Position numbers and translations under genes: made by a program. 64,000 bases of DNA, taken from Paenibacillus_D tarimensis_A. GTDB lineage: Bacteria > Bacillota > Bacilli > Paenibacillales > Paenibacillaceae. The notes beneath the pieces were generated by a model. The model was not told where the DNA came from and ran no database searches. It saw nothing but the letters and a program-made list of their open reading frames with translations. Below are positions 51,290 through 59,806 of this stretch, in pieces. The stretch is taken from assembly GCA_041281825.1 (NCBI GenBank), contig CP166298.1:620001-684000 (forward strand), given 5' to 3'. Every line of letters starts with the position of its first letter. The stretch's first letter is position 1.

Positions 51290-51329
51290 GCGGAGAGACG
51301 TTGAGCTCTGCTCAAAGATCCCTATGTCA
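51290..51329 (+). repeat. Hairpin repeat element, copy 5
   Basis: GCGGAGAGACGTTGAGC-TCT-GCTCAAAGATCCCTATGTCAAG. One base in the stem (G for T) differs from copy 1. It lies in the gap between the GerAB gene and the small membrane protein gene, in the opposite sense to the operon. Confidence 0.8.
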
Positions 51330-51349
51330 AGTGTGAAACTTATAAACTC

Positions 51350-51586
51350 TTAGAATTTTAAAAAACCGAATAGTAAATCAATAAACGGCTTATAAATAAA
51401 AGCCAACGCATCCATTGGGTTGGGGATCTCCACTTGCAATCCTTCGGCAATGCTTAACCCCGTTCCTAACAGGAGCAGGATCCAAAATGTCCAGAGCTCC
51501 TTTTTCAACCCTTGTTTCAAAAGGGAAGGCACATCGATGAAGGTGATCGCAACAGCAACCGCCAGGATTCCCAAGACGATCCACAT
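51350..51586 (-). CDS. Small two-span membrane protein of the gerA operon (D subunit-like)
   Basis: A 78-residue protein with two hydrophobic segments (about 2-20 and 36-50) and a hydrophobic C-terminal helix (IYKPFIDLLFGFLKF). Small two-span D proteins occur in several Bacillus germinant receptor operons and alter germination rates. This one sits between the GerAC and GerAB genes, 6 bases after the GerAC stop. The family match is by size, topology and position, since sequence conservation is low. Confidence 0.65.
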   Translation of the reverse strand: MWIVLGILAVAVAITFIDVPSLLKQGLKKELWTFWILLLLGTGLSIAEGLQVEIPNPMDALAFIYKPFIDLLFGFLKF

Positions 51587-51592
51587 AAGACT

Positions 51593-52795
51593 TCACTCCT
51601 TTAAGTCTTTCATGAAGGATTGGCTGACGGTACCTGTGCGTCGAATCTTTACGTCTACCTTTACATTCACCGGAAGATCCGCAAATTCTCGATCCCAATT
51701 TTTTTTGACACTCTTCCAGAATTTAGGATCGGCACGGCGAATGGCTTCCCCGAAGCCAAAAATATCCGCTTTATATTTTTTTTGCGCTTTTTTTATTGCT
51801 TTTTCAGCAAGTTTTTTTATAATTTGTTCTACTGTTGCTTCCATTTCATAGATCGTCTTTGTTTTGGTTAAATCAAGGTTCCTGCATGCTACCTCCCCCA
51901 CATTGGTTTCTGTCCGGATTTCAACATCAACTTCCGGTTTTCCGTTCTTTACCTTTCCTTTTATCTTCCCTTTGTTTCGAATAACCTCCAAAACGACTTT
52001 TCCCCCTTTCGGACAGGGGAGATGACCTACTGTGCTTTTCACGTTGTCCATAATATAGTTATATCCTTTGCTTTCAGGTTCATTTAGCCAACCTACGAGC
52101 TTGTCATTTTTAAAAACTCCGAGCCCTGAATATTGCAATTGAGCAGGAGGAGCAATCTCTTCAATATTTTCCTTGTTTTCGCCTGTTTCCTGACTCCCTT
52201 TCACTTTCAGGCCGGTTAACACAGGATGTTTTCCTGTACTCACAAGGTCGGAGATGAGAACATCTAATGTGACACCTGAAGTGGGTGCCCAAGCTTTCTC
52301 CGACGTTCGAAGGGAATAGAACAGTTTATTGGCTGGTATTTTCTCTAAAGGGGTTAAGATCTTCAATACGTTTTCGGCGGTTGTCCCTTTCGCCACAACA
52401 ACGAAAAAATCCGGCCGTTGTTCATGATCTCGCAATAGGAAATCCAAAATTTCACTTATTCCTTCTCTTGCTAATTCCTCCCCGATGACAACCATTCGAA
52501 GATGTGAAAGATAGATTTTTCTGGGGCTGATCGTTGTCATTTTCCGTCTCGCCTCAAACAGAGTACCTGATGTGGCTTGATATACCGTCACAGGTGTACG
52601 ACCTGTACCGCCTTCCCCCGCCGCCACTTCTCCGGGGTTAACCACTTGAGTAGTGATTCGATAATTATCCCCCGATTTATCGATCCCTGCCGCTACTTCA
52701 ATCGCAAGTTCATTCAATTCCCTGCGATTCCAACAACCGGTGTTCACGGTCATGACGAGAATGAGCATCCCCAGCATGAACAATTTTCGTTTCAT
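51593..52795 (-). CDS. Ger(x)C family spore germination lipoprotein
   Basis: A 400-residue C subunit. The signal peptide ends in TGC with a lipobox Cys at about residue 21, followed by WNRRELNELAIEVAAGID, the family hallmark. Other blocks: RKIYLSHLRMVVIGEELAREGI (about 97-118) and LDFLLRDHEQRPDFFVVVAKG. The C-terminal domain includes the EMEATVEQIIKKLAEKAIKKAQKKYKADIFGFGEAI region, here seen near 315-350. It is anchored on the outer face of the inner spore membrane. It follows the GerAA gene by 33 bases. Confidence 0.93.
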   Translation of the reverse strand: MKRKLFMLGMLILVMTVNTGCWNRRELNELAIEVAAGIDKSGDNYRITTQVVNPGEVAAGEGGTGRTPVTVYQATSGTLFEARRKMTTISPRKIYLSHLRMVVIGEELAREGISEILDFLLRDHEQRPDFFVVVAKGTTAENVLKILTPLEKIPANKLFYSLRTSEKAWAPTSGVTLDVLISDLVSTGKHPVLTGLKVKGSQETGENKENIEEIAPPAQLQYSGLGVFKNDKLVGWLNEPESKGYNYIMDNVKSTVGHLPCPKGGKVVLEVIRNKGKIKGKVKNGKPEVDVEIRTETNVGEVACRNLDLTKTKTIYEMEATVEQIIKKLAEKAIKKAQKKYKADIFGFGEAIRRADPKFWKSVKKNWDREFADLPVNVKVDVKIRRTGTVSQSFMKDLKE

Positions 52796-52828
52796 CTTTC
52801 CGGCTTACTCCTTTCCGATTACCTGTAG

Positions 52829-54343
52829 TCATTTTCGCGGTTCCGGTTTTGGCGGAGCATTTTGCTCTCGAATGACGTTTTTTTGACTGATTAAGCGCGG
52901 GCGTGAAAACAATGCCCACTGCGGCAGCCGAAACAGCATGTCCTTCTGATCCGCGAGAATGAAAGGCGCAAAAGGACTCATATAGGGAATCCCGAAGGAA
53001 CGCAAACTGCACAAGTGAAGCACAAGTGCGATTAAACCCAAGGTAATCCCATATAATCCAAAGGAAGCGGCAAGCCCCATTAACCCAAACCGTAAAATTC
53101 TTACGGAAATCGCCATATTATAAGATGGAAATACAAAACTCGCAATTGCGGTGATGGATACCACAATAACCATCGCCGCTGATATAATGCCGGCCTCTAC
53201 AGCAGCTTGTCCAATGACTAACGCCCCCACTATGGATACCGCTTGACCTACGGCTCTCGGCAATCTCACTCCGGCTTCCCGCAGAATTTCAAAGGTCAAT
53301 TCCATCACGAGAGCTTCAATAAAAGCAGGAAAGGGAACCCCTTCCCGCTGGGCTGCCAGACTGATCAGCAGCGGAGTCGGGATCATTTCTTGATGAAAAG
53401 TGGTAATGGCAATATAGAGAGAAGGTCCCAACAAGGCGATAAAAAAACTTAAATATCGAAGCCAACGAAGTAGCGTTCCGATATCCGCACGTTGATAATA
53501 GTCTTCGGCAGCCTGATTGAATTGGCCGAACAAAGCAGGCACTAAGAGAACAAACGGAGTGCCATCGATTAAAATTGCGACACGCCCTTCCAACAATCCG
53601 GCTGCAATCACATCAGGACGTTCAGTATTGTACACCGTAGGAAAAGGAGTGTATGTTTCGTCCTGAATCAATTCCTCGATATAGGCGCTTTCCAATATCC
53701 CGTCGATATCAATTCGATCCAGACGAGCGCGTACTTCTTCGACCACCTTGTCATTGACGATCCCTTTGATAAACATCATCGCGACATCCGTTTTGGTGAC
53801 TCTCCCTATTTTCCGGCTCTCTAACCACAGGTTAGGGTCTTTGATTTTTCGGCGAATCAATGCGGTATTGGTAAATAAGGATTCCGAGAAACCTTCCTTT
53901 GGTCCGCGTATCACCGATTGGGAGGAAGGCTCCGTCACCCCGCGATTTTCCCATCCGACCAATCCGATGGCAAAACCTTGCGTATATCCATCCAGTAAAA
54001 AAATGGTTTTCCCTGATAAAAGGGTGTTAAACAGCGTCTCAAAATCCGTTACATCTTTTATTTCTCCTACCGTCAGGGCAAAATCCTTGATGAGCTGCAA
54101 AGCGTTCTGCCCGGAAGAAAGCTTTTGCTCAAAATCCGTTCCCCGGGTATCCAACATGAGCGATTCGATAATAAAGTTATGAACGGAACCGGTATTTACC
54201 AATCCTTTGGTGTAGAAAATCCCTGCGTTAATTTTCCCTTCTTTTCCAATCGGAATTTCCCTTATGATGATATCTCCGCTGTCTCCAAGAGCTGCTTTTA
54301 CCTGCTGAATATTTTCTTCCAGGCTTATTTTAAGAGGTTCCAT
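52829..54343 (-). CDS. GerA family spore germination protein, A subunit
   Basis: A 504-residue A subunit. An N-terminal hydrophilic domain (about 1-240: EENIQQVKAALGDSGDIIIREI, TEPSSQSVIRGPKEGFSESLFTN, SAYIEELIQDETYTPFPTVYNTERPD) is followed by a membrane domain of five to six segments with GRVAILIDGTPFVLLVP, and AQREGVPFPAFIEALVMELTFEILREAGVRLPRAVGQAVSIVGALVIGQAAVEAGI in its core. The C-terminus has a short charged tail. First gene of the operon; ATG follows GAGGATTAACG. It functions with the B and C subunits as a germinant-gated channel complex. Confidence 0.95.
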   Translation of the reverse strand: MEPLKISLEENIQQVKAALGDSGDIIIREIPIGKEGKINAGIFYTKGLVNTGSVHNFIIESLMLDTRGTDFEQKLSSGQNALQLIKDFALTVGEIKDVTDFETLFNTLLSGKTIFLLDGYTQGFAIGLVGWENRGVTEPSSQSVIRGPKEGFSESLFTNTALIRRKIKDPNLWLESRKIGRVTKTDVAMMFIKGIVNDKVVEEVRARLDRIDIDGILESAYIEELIQDETYTPFPTVYNTERPDVIAAGLLEGRVAILIDGTPFVLLVPALFGQFNQAAEDYYQRADIGTLLRWLRYLSFFIALLGPSLYIAITTFHQEMIPTPLLISLAAQREGVPFPAFIEALVMELTFEILREAGVRLPRAVGQAVSIVGALVIGQAAVEAGIISAAMVIVVSITAIASFVFPSYNMAISVRILRFGLMGLAASFGLYGITLGLIALVLHLCSLRSFGIPYMSPFAPFILADQKDMLFRLPQWALFSRPRLISQKNVIREQNAPPKPEPRK

Positions 54344-54519
54344 CGTTAATCCTCATATTCACTCGTTTTTTACATCAAGTATCGTCTTGTCAAAACCTTT
54401 TTAAACCGCAGCAAGATAAAGTCCATCTCAAGCAGGAATCGAATAACGTATCTTCCATTGAATAATGCGGCTTTTCCGGTAAAATAGGGTTATCAGGGTT
54501 GAGGGGGGCATTACCGGGA

Positions 54520-55386
54520 ATGAGTCCGCAGCATCATAAATTAACGAAGTTTGAATTGCTATTACGTATCTTCTTTATTACAATCGGCGCTATGCTTATG
54601 GCTGTCGCGCTTGAAATCTTTCTCGTGCCGAACCAAATTATCGATGGCGGCATTGTCGGGATCTCGATTATCTTATCGCATTTATCGAAAGTACCGCTCG
54701 GCCTGTTTCTGTTTGTTTTAAATCTCCCGTTCTTGTTTCTCGGCTACAAGCAGATCGGCAAAACGTTCGCGATTTCAACGTTATACGGCGTAACCGTCAT
54801 GTCTGTCGGAACATTTCTTCTGCACGATGTGCCCGTGCTGACGACGAATCTGTTCCTCGCCACGGTGTTCGGCGGAGTAATTCTCGGCATCGGCGTGGGT
54901 CTGGTGATCCGGTTCGGCGGCTCGCTTGACGGCACGGAAATCGTGGCGATTCTGTGTAACAAGAAGCTGCCGTTCTCCGTCGGCGAGATCGTGATGTTCT
55001 TTAACCTTTTCATTATGCTGTCGGCCGGCTTTGTCTTTTCCTGGGATCGGGCGATGTATTCGCTGATTGCGTATTACATTGCGTTCAAGATGATCGACAT
55101 CACCATCGAAGGCTTTGACGAATCGAAATCCGTATGGATCATCAGCGAGGATGCGAAGGTCATCGGAAGCGCCATTATGGACAGGCTCGGACGGGGGGTC
55201 ACCTATTTAAACGGCGAAGGGGCATTTACCGGCGATAAAAAGCAGGTCATCTTCTGCGTCATCAACCGCCTGGAGGAAGCGAAGCTGAAGTCGATCGTGC
55301 AGGAGCTTGACACGTCGGCATTTCTCGCGGTCGGCAACATTCACGATGTTAGAGGCGGACGGTTCAAGAAAAAGGATATTCACTAG
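54520..55386 (+). CDS. YitT family membrane protein
   Basis: A 288-residue protein with five to six N-terminal hydrophobic segments (YitT/DUF161) and a C-terminal soluble DUF2179 domain (about 200-285: GRGVTYLNGEGAFTGDKKQVIFCVI, DTSAFLAVGNIHDVRGG). The block VALEIFLVPNQIIDGGIVGISIILSHL near 30 is characteristic. The frame reaches a TTG at 54499, but GAGGGGGG lies between the two starts, so ATG at 54520 is preferred. Its transport role is not known. Divergent from the gerA operon. Confidence 0.88.
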   Translation: MSPQHHKLTKFELLLRIFFITIGAMLMAVALEIFLVPNQIIDGGIVGISIILSHLSKVPLGLFLFVLNLPFLFLGYKQIGKTFAISTLYGVTVMSVGTFLLHDVPVLTTNLFLATVFGGVILGIGVGLVIRFGGSLDGTEIVAILCNKKLPFSVGEIVMFFNLFIMLSAGFVFSWDRAMYSLIAYYIAFKMIDITIEGFDESKSVWIISEDAKVIGSAIMDRLGRGVTYLNGEGAFTGDKKQVIFCVINRLEEAKLKSIVQELDTSAFLAVGNIHDVRGGRFKKKDIH

Positions 55387-55424
55387 TAGATTGGTTACGG
55401 TGAATGAGAAGCGGAGGGGCTGGA

Positions 55425-55455
55425 TTCGTGCTGGAAAAGCGATCGGAAGCACGAA
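55425..55455. terminator. Hairpin after the YitT gene
   Basis: TTCGTGCT (55425-55432) pairs with AGCACGAA (55448-55455). No T-run; weak terminator or mRNA end. Confidence 0.45.
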
Positions 55456-55522
55456 CCGGACCCAGCGGGTTCAATTCACCTAACTATTTATATTGATGGA
55501 ACAGTCCACCCGGCTCGGTTTG

Positions 55523-55551
55523 TTGCGGCGGTCTGCTCAGACCGATATAAT
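55523..55551 (+). promoter_or_regulatory. Promoter of the thiL-tsa operon with a dyad in its spacer
   Basis: TTGCGG (55523-55528), 17-base spacer, TATAAT (55546-55551). The spacer holds CGGTCT-GCTC-AGACCG (55529-55544), a perfect 6-4-6 inverted repeat between the boxes. A protein bound there would block or bend the promoter. Confidence 0.65.
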
Positions 55552-55581
55552 AAGAAGAATTAAGGGGATGAACGGGGGCGA

Positions 55582-56676
55582 ATGGGGCTGGATGAATTTG
55601 CGAGTATACGTCAATGGACGTCCGGCAGACAGCCGCAGGAATGGCAGCGCTCGCGCGGCGTCGTAATCGGAATCGGCGACGACGCGGCCGTTGTCGGGGG
55701 GCCGGAGGCCGGCGGTTCGGAAGGCGGCGAGTGGCAGTGGCTGCTTGCCGTCGACACTATGGTCGAGACGGTGCATTTCAATGAGGCGACGATGACGGAG
55801 GAAGATGTCGGCTACAAAGCTCTCGCCGCGAACGTCAGCGATATTGCGGCGATGGGCGGTGTACCCCGGCATGCGCTCGTATCGGTGAGCGTGCCGCCTT
55901 CGTATGGGCCGGAGCGTGTGCGACGGCTTTATGACGGTTTGTATGCCTGCGCCGATAAGTACGGCGTGGCGGTGGTCGGCGGCGATACGACGTCGTCGCC
56001 GCAGCATTTGGTCGTGGCCGTGACGGTCGTAGGCGCCGTCGAGGCCGGCCGGGCGGTGCCCCGCTCGGGTGCGAGGCCGGGCGACGCCGTATTCTTGACA
56101 GGCCCGGTCGGTATGTCGGCGGCGGGCCTGCACTATTTGCTCGCGGAGAGAAGCAAGCGCAGGCGGTCTGGCGACGCGGCGACGGAACCGATTCCGCTGT
56201 CAGCGGCCGAAGCGGAAGGCATAGCTGCGCTCGTGCGGGAGCACCGCCGCCCGCAGCCTTCTGTGCTTGCCGGGCGGCTACTTGCGAAGCGGGGCACATG
56301 CCATGCGCTGAACGATGTGAGCGACGGCGTCGCAAGCGAGGCATGGGAGCTGGCGGAGGCCTCCGGAATCGCCATTGTGCTGAATCAAGCGCGGCTGCCG
56401 CGCAGCGGGACGATGGCCGCATATGCGCACCGGGCCGGAATTGATCCGCTGGAGTGGATATTATACGGCGGCGAGGATTATGTGCTGCTCGGAACAATCG
56501 CTCAAACGGACGCGGACAGCGCAAAATCGGAGCTGGCGGAACACGGCATCCCTTTTTATATGATCGGCGTTGTTGAAGAAGGAGAGCCCGGGGTATGGCT
56601 AACCGGGGACGGGACAGGCAAGCGGATGGCAATTGCGAAGCGGGGATACAATCATTTTGCGGAAAATCAAAGGTGA
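55582..56676 (+). CDS. thiL: Thiamine-monophosphate kinase
   Basis: A 364-residue enzyme that phosphorylates thiamine monophosphate to thiamine diphosphate with ATP. Seen: the metal-binding GIGDDAAVV near 30, DTMVETVHF, NVSDIAAMGG (about 88), GGDTTSSPQ, DVSDGVASEAWELAEASGI and the late YGGEDYVLL. These are the AIRS-fold blocks of ThiL; length is usual. GGATGAACGGGGG precedes the ATG. It heads the operon with the t6A genes, an order common in Firmicutes. Confidence 0.93.
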   Translation: MGLDEFASIRQWTSGRQPQEWQRSRGVVIGIGDDAAVVGGPEAGGSEGGEWQWLLAVDTMVETVHFNEATMTEEDVGYKALAANVSDIAAMGGVPRHALVSVSVPPSYGPERVRRLYDGLYACADKYGVAVVGGDTTSSPQHLVVAVTVVGAVEAGRAVPRSGARPGDAVFLTGPVGMSAAGLHYLLAERSKRRRSGDAATEPIPLSAAEAEGIAALVREHRRPQPSVLAGRLLAKRGTCHALNDVSDGVASEAWELAEASGIAIVLNQARLPRSGTMAAYAHRAGIDPLEWILYGGEDYVLLGTIAQTDADSAKSELAEHGIPFYMIGVVEEGEPGVWLTGDGTGKRMAIAKRGYNHFAENQR

Positions 56677-56680
56677 GCAG

Positions 56681-57181
56681 ATGAACGATACGCAGCGGTA
56701 TGAAACGGTATGGACGGCTGGCTCGGAACAGGATACGGTCCGGTTGGCACAGCGGATTGCCGGCGAGGCGCAGCCGGGGACGGTGATCGCGCTTGACGGC
56801 GATCTGGGCGCGGGTAAAACAAGGTTTTCCCAAGCATTTGCCGGGGCGCTCGGTGTTCCGGGTGTTGTGAACAGCCCGACATTTACGATTATTAAGGAAT
56901 ATGAAGGCGGCAGATTGCCGTTTTACCATATGGACGTATACAGAATATCGATGGCTGAGGCGGATGAGCTCGGGCTAGACGAGTATTTCTTTGGAGACGG
57001 AGTGACGCTCGTTGAATGGGCAAGCCTCATCGAACCGTTACTGCCGGAGAAGCGGCTGCAGATGTTTATCGAGCATCTGGGCGGCGAAGCCCGCAGCATC
57101 ATATTGACAGGCATCGGGGAGCCCTACGCTTCCTGGTGCAGACAATTGGACTCGGAATCGGCAGGAGGTGCGGAAAGATGA
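56681..57181 (+). CDS. tsaE: tRNA t6A biosynthesis ATPase TsaE
   Basis: A 166-residue P-loop ATPase with GDLGAGKTRFSQAFAGAL (near 45), VNSPTFTIIKEY and HMDVYRIS, then DEYFFGDGVTLVEWA. TsaE works with TsaB and TsaD in N6-threonylcarbamoyladenosine formation on ANN-decoding tRNAs. ATG at 56681 follows AAAGGTGAGC; an upstream ATG at 56633 lies within the end of thiL in another frame. The stop overlaps the tsaB start (ATGA), so translation is coupled. Confidence 0.93.
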   Translation: MNDTQRYETVWTAGSEQDTVRLAQRIAGEAQPGTVIALDGDLGAGKTRFSQAFAGALGVPGVVNSPTFTIIKEYEGGRLPFYHMDVYRISMAEADELGLDEYFFGDGVTLVEWASLIEPLLPEKRLQMFIEHLGGEARSIILTGIGEPYASWCRQLDSESAGGAER

Positions 57182-57984
57182 CGGAGCGAGAACCGCTTAT
57201 ACTTGCGCTCGATACATCCACCGCCGCACTGGCTGCAGCGCTGGTGCGTGGCAGCGAACCGCTCGCGGAAGTCCGGTCGCTCGCCGAGCGGAACCATTCC
57301 GTATACATTGTGCCGAAGCTGCAGGAGCTGTTAACGCAGACCGGGTTAACCCCGGAAAATCTGGATGCGATCGCTGTCGGACAAGGGCCCGGATCCTATA
57401 CGGGCATGCGAATTGCAGTGACGGTTGCCAAGACGCTTGCATGGACGTGGGACAAACCGGTCGTCGGCATTTCCAGTCTGGAAGGATTGGCTTACGGCGC
57501 TTCAAAGAATGATGCGGGTGCACGCGGCACAACGACATGGTACATTCCGATTATGGACGCGCGGCGCGGACAAGTGTATACGTCCGCTTTTGTCCGGACG
57601 CCGGATGGCGCGTGGACAAGACAGGCGGAGGATGGAATCCGGCTGATGAAGGAATGGGTGGATGAGCTGGCCGGTAAGATCGGCGGCGCCCCAGATACGC
57701 CGGAGCGAATCGTATTCACCGGCGATTTGTCGTTGCATGAAGCGGAGGCGCACCGGCTGGGCAGCGAATCGACACCGGATCGTTTGATGATGATGCCATT
57801 TCTGATGGAAGGACGATGGATTGCCGAGCTGGGAAGAATGAAGCTGATGCAGGGGCTTGCCGATGAGGTGCACGCGCTTGTTCCCAACTATACTCAACTG
57901 GCGGAAGCGGAAGCGAAGCTTCAGGCCAAATCACGGGGGGGAATGACCGAAGATGGCCGAAATGACGAAGCGGCATACCGATGA
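57178..57984 (+). CDS. tsaB: tRNA t6A biosynthesis protein TsaB
   Basis: A 268-residue TsaD paralogue lacking its metal site. The N-terminal ASKHA strand is ILALDTSTAALAAAL and the core helix region is VGQGPGSYTGMRIAVTVAKTLAW, with VGISSLEGLAYG, the standard TsaB blocks. ATG at 57178 (AGGAGGTGCGG upstream) overlaps the tsaE stop; the longer frame into tsaE is rejected. It dimerises with TsaD to hold the t6A complex. Confidence 0.93.
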   Translation: MTEREPLILALDTSTAALAAALVRGSEPLAEVRSLAERNHSVYIVPKLQELLTQTGLTPENLDAIAVGQGPGSYTGMRIAVTVAKTLAWTWDKPVVGISSLEGLAYGASKNDAGARGTTTWYIPIMDARRGQVYTSAFVRTPDGAWTRQAEDGIRLMKEWVDELAGKIGGAPDTPERIVFTGDLSLHEAEAHRLGSESTPDRLMMMPFLMEGRWIAELGRMKLMQGLADEVHALVPNYTQLAEAEAKLQAKSRGGMTEDGRNDEAAYR

Positions 57985-58465
57985 GGATTGGCAAAAGCTG
58001 CTCCTGTTCCGCTCGATGCGGGTTGACGATATACCGGCGATCTGCCAGATCGAAGCGGAAGCGTTTACGAGCCCGTGGTCTTCAGACGCGTTTACGAACG
58101 AGCTCATGAACAATCATTTTGCCAAGTATCTGGTCATGATCTATAAAGGAGAGATTATCGGTTACGGCGGCATGTGGACGATTATTGATGAAGCGCATGT
58201 GACGAATATTGCGGTCCGCGCGGATTTCCGGGGCAAAGGGCTCGGCGAACGGCTTCTCCACGAATTGCAGCGTACCGCCGTCTTCTTCGGCGCTTCTCGC
58301 ATGACGCTGGAAGTCAGGGTCAGCAATGAACGCGCGCAGCGGCTGTACCGCAAGATGGGCTTTGAAGCATCCGGGATCAGGCCCGGCTATTACTCGGACA
58401 ATCAAGAGGATGCGCTTATTATGTGGGCGGCGCTGAACAAGTCAAAGGCGGGTGACGGAGCATGA
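57953..58465 (+). CDS. rimI: Ribosomal protein S18-alanine N-acetyltransferase
   Basis: A 170-residue GNAT acetyltransferase. The acetyl-CoA site is visible as VTNIAVRADFRGKGLGERLLHEL, with EVRVSNERAQRLYRKMGFEASGIRPGYYSDNQEDALIMW at the C-terminus; this NxxAxxLYxxxGF and YY pattern is typical of RimI. It starts inside the end of tsaB (32-base overlap) and its stop overlaps tsaD. RimI acetylates S18 in Escherichia coli; the gene is habitually between tsaB and tsaD. Confidence 0.9.
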   Translation: MAEMTKRHTDEDWQKLLLFRSMRVDDIPAICQIEAEAFTSPWSSDAFTNELMNNHFAKYLVMIYKGEIIGYGGMWTIIDEAHVTNIAVRADFRGKGLGERLLHELQRTAVFFGASRMTLEVRVSNERAQRLYRKMGFEASGIRPGYYSDNQEDALIMWAALNKSKAGDGA

Positions 58466-59535
58466 CGACGGACGGAAAGGACGGACAAAAGGGGACGGAG
58501 GACCGGGAGCTGATCCTAGCGGTCGAAACAAGCTGCGACGAGACATCGGTTGCGATTGTGCGCGGCGGCAAAGAAATATTGACTAATCTGGTCTCGAGCC
58601 AGATCGAAACGCACCGCCGTTTCGGCGGTGTCGTGCCGGAGATCGCATCGCGCAAGCATGTGGAATCCGTAACGCTTATCATGGAACAAGCGGTCCGCGA
58701 AGCGGGCGTATCGCTGCGGGATTTGTCGGCTGTCGCTGTCACGCAAGGCCCCGGGCTGGTCGGATCGCTGCTCGTGGGGATCGTAGCCGCCAAAAGCCTG
58801 GCAATGGCGATTGGCGTACCGCTGATCGGAACTCACCATATCGCCGGGCATATCTATGCCAACCGGTTTGTGGATGAACTGGTATACCCGTGTGTTGCGC
58901 TTGTCGTTTCGGGCGGTCATACCGAGCTCGTCGTCTTGGGGAGCGAAGGGGAGTTCCGGATTATCGGCCGGACGCGCGACGACGCGGTGGGTGAGGCCTA
59001 TGACAAAGTCGCTCGTTCACTGCAGTTTCCTTATCCGGGAGGACCGCATATCGACCGGCTTGCGCTCGAGGCGAAGGAATCGGTTCCGCTGCCGCGCGCA
59101 TGGCTGGAGCCGGATTCGTACGATTTTAGCTTCAGCGGCCTGAAGTCGGCGGTTCTTGCAGCGATCAACCAGGCGAAGATGAAAGGCGAGCCTCCGATGC
59201 GTCCGGCATTGGCCAAAGGCTTTCAGGACTCGGTGATTGATGTCCTTGTGGAGAAATCGATGCGCGCGGCGGCCGAATTCGGCGCGCGGCAGCTGCTGCT
59301 ATGCGGCGGCGTGGCGGCAAACCGGGGGCTGCGGGCTGCGTTGTCCCGCCGCTGCGAAGCGGAAGGCGTTCCGCTGCTCGTTCCGCCTTTGTCGCTGTGC
59401 ACGGACAATGCGGCGATGATTGCAGCCGCCGCACACCTGAAATGGAAGCGGCGTGAGTTCACGCCGCTGGATATGAAGGCGGACCCGATGCTGTCGCTTG
59501 AAGACTGGTCGGTGCAAGGTGAGACGGTTGTGTGA
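58462..59535 (+). CDS. tsaD: tRNA N6-adenosine threonylcarbamoyltransferase TsaD
   Basis: A 357-residue catalytic subunit that transfers threonylcarbamoyl to A37 of tRNA. The ASKHA start is ILAVETSCDETSVAIV, the metal-binding histidines lie in GTHHIAGHIYANRF (near 118-122), followed by LVVSGGHTELV, the phosphate loop GRTRDDAVGEAYDKVAR, and the late CGGVAANRGLR and CTDNAAMIA. Length and blocks are complete. ATG overlaps the rimI stop. It ends the operon. Confidence 0.96.
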   Translation: MTTDGKDGQKGTEDRELILAVETSCDETSVAIVRGGKEILTNLVSSQIETHRRFGGVVPEIASRKHVESVTLIMEQAVREAGVSLRDLSAVAVTQGPGLVGSLLVGIVAAKSLAMAIGVPLIGTHHIAGHIYANRFVDELVYPCVALVVSGGHTELVVLGSEGEFRIIGRTRDDAVGEAYDKVARSLQFPYPGGPHIDRLALEAKESVPLPRAWLEPDSYDFSFSGLKSAVLAAINQAKMKGEPPMRPALAKGFQDSVIDVLVEKSMRAAAEFGARQLLLCGGVAANRGLRAALSRRCEAEGVPLLVPPLSLCTDNAAMIAAAAHLKWKRREFTPLDMKADPMLSLEDWSVQGETVV

Positions 59536-59628
59536 TGCAGCGGTTCGGAGTAGTACCGGAGATTCAGAAGAAGCTCGCCAGCGTTGGAGTTTTTTTGTAA
59601 TTCTAAGAATTTATTCACACTTATATCT

Positions 59629-59691
59629 GCTTAGAATTCTTCGCGAAACGAAGCTTAGCCGCCAGAGGACGGTGACAGCCGTTTACGCTTG
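59629..59691 (-). repeat. Repeat family 2, copy B (inverted)
   Basis: On the minus strand CAAGCGTAAACGGC, TCTGGCGGCTAAGC, TCGTTTCGCG and AGAATTCTAAGC appear in the same order as at 51222-51282. Differences are a few substitutions and a 3-base change in the loop-like middle part. Confidence 0.8.
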
Positions 59692-59786
59692 TGTAATATC
59701 AGGAGAACTGCTGCTGCACGTGACGGCGGTGTACTCTAATACGGAATGGCACCAAGGAGCAACAGAATCTGTTTACAATTTAAAGG

Positions 59787-59806
59787 ACGCCGTCAGGCGT
59801 TTTTCT
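59787..59806 (+). terminator. Short Rho-independent terminator
   Basis: ACGCC-GTCA-GGCGT followed by TTTTCT. No gene is seen just upstream, so it may end a short RNA or act as a leader terminator for the downstream peptidase gene. Confidence 0.6.

Noticed and set aside
55425..55470. tRNA-like sequence with GGTTCAATTC
   Set aside because: The expected T-stem and acceptor stem do not pair; only a simple hairpin is present.
55387..55581. TPP riboswitch in front of thiL
   Set aside because: The conserved CTGAGA and ACCTGA parts of a THI element are absent.
55835..56929. Long minus-strand frame of 364 codons over thiL/tsaE
   Set aside because: It mirrors the GC-rich codon pattern of thiL, has no ribosome-binding site and its product is Arg/Pro-rich low-complexity; a shadow of the real gene. 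Similar antisense frames in 23.8-38 kb were rejected for the same reason.
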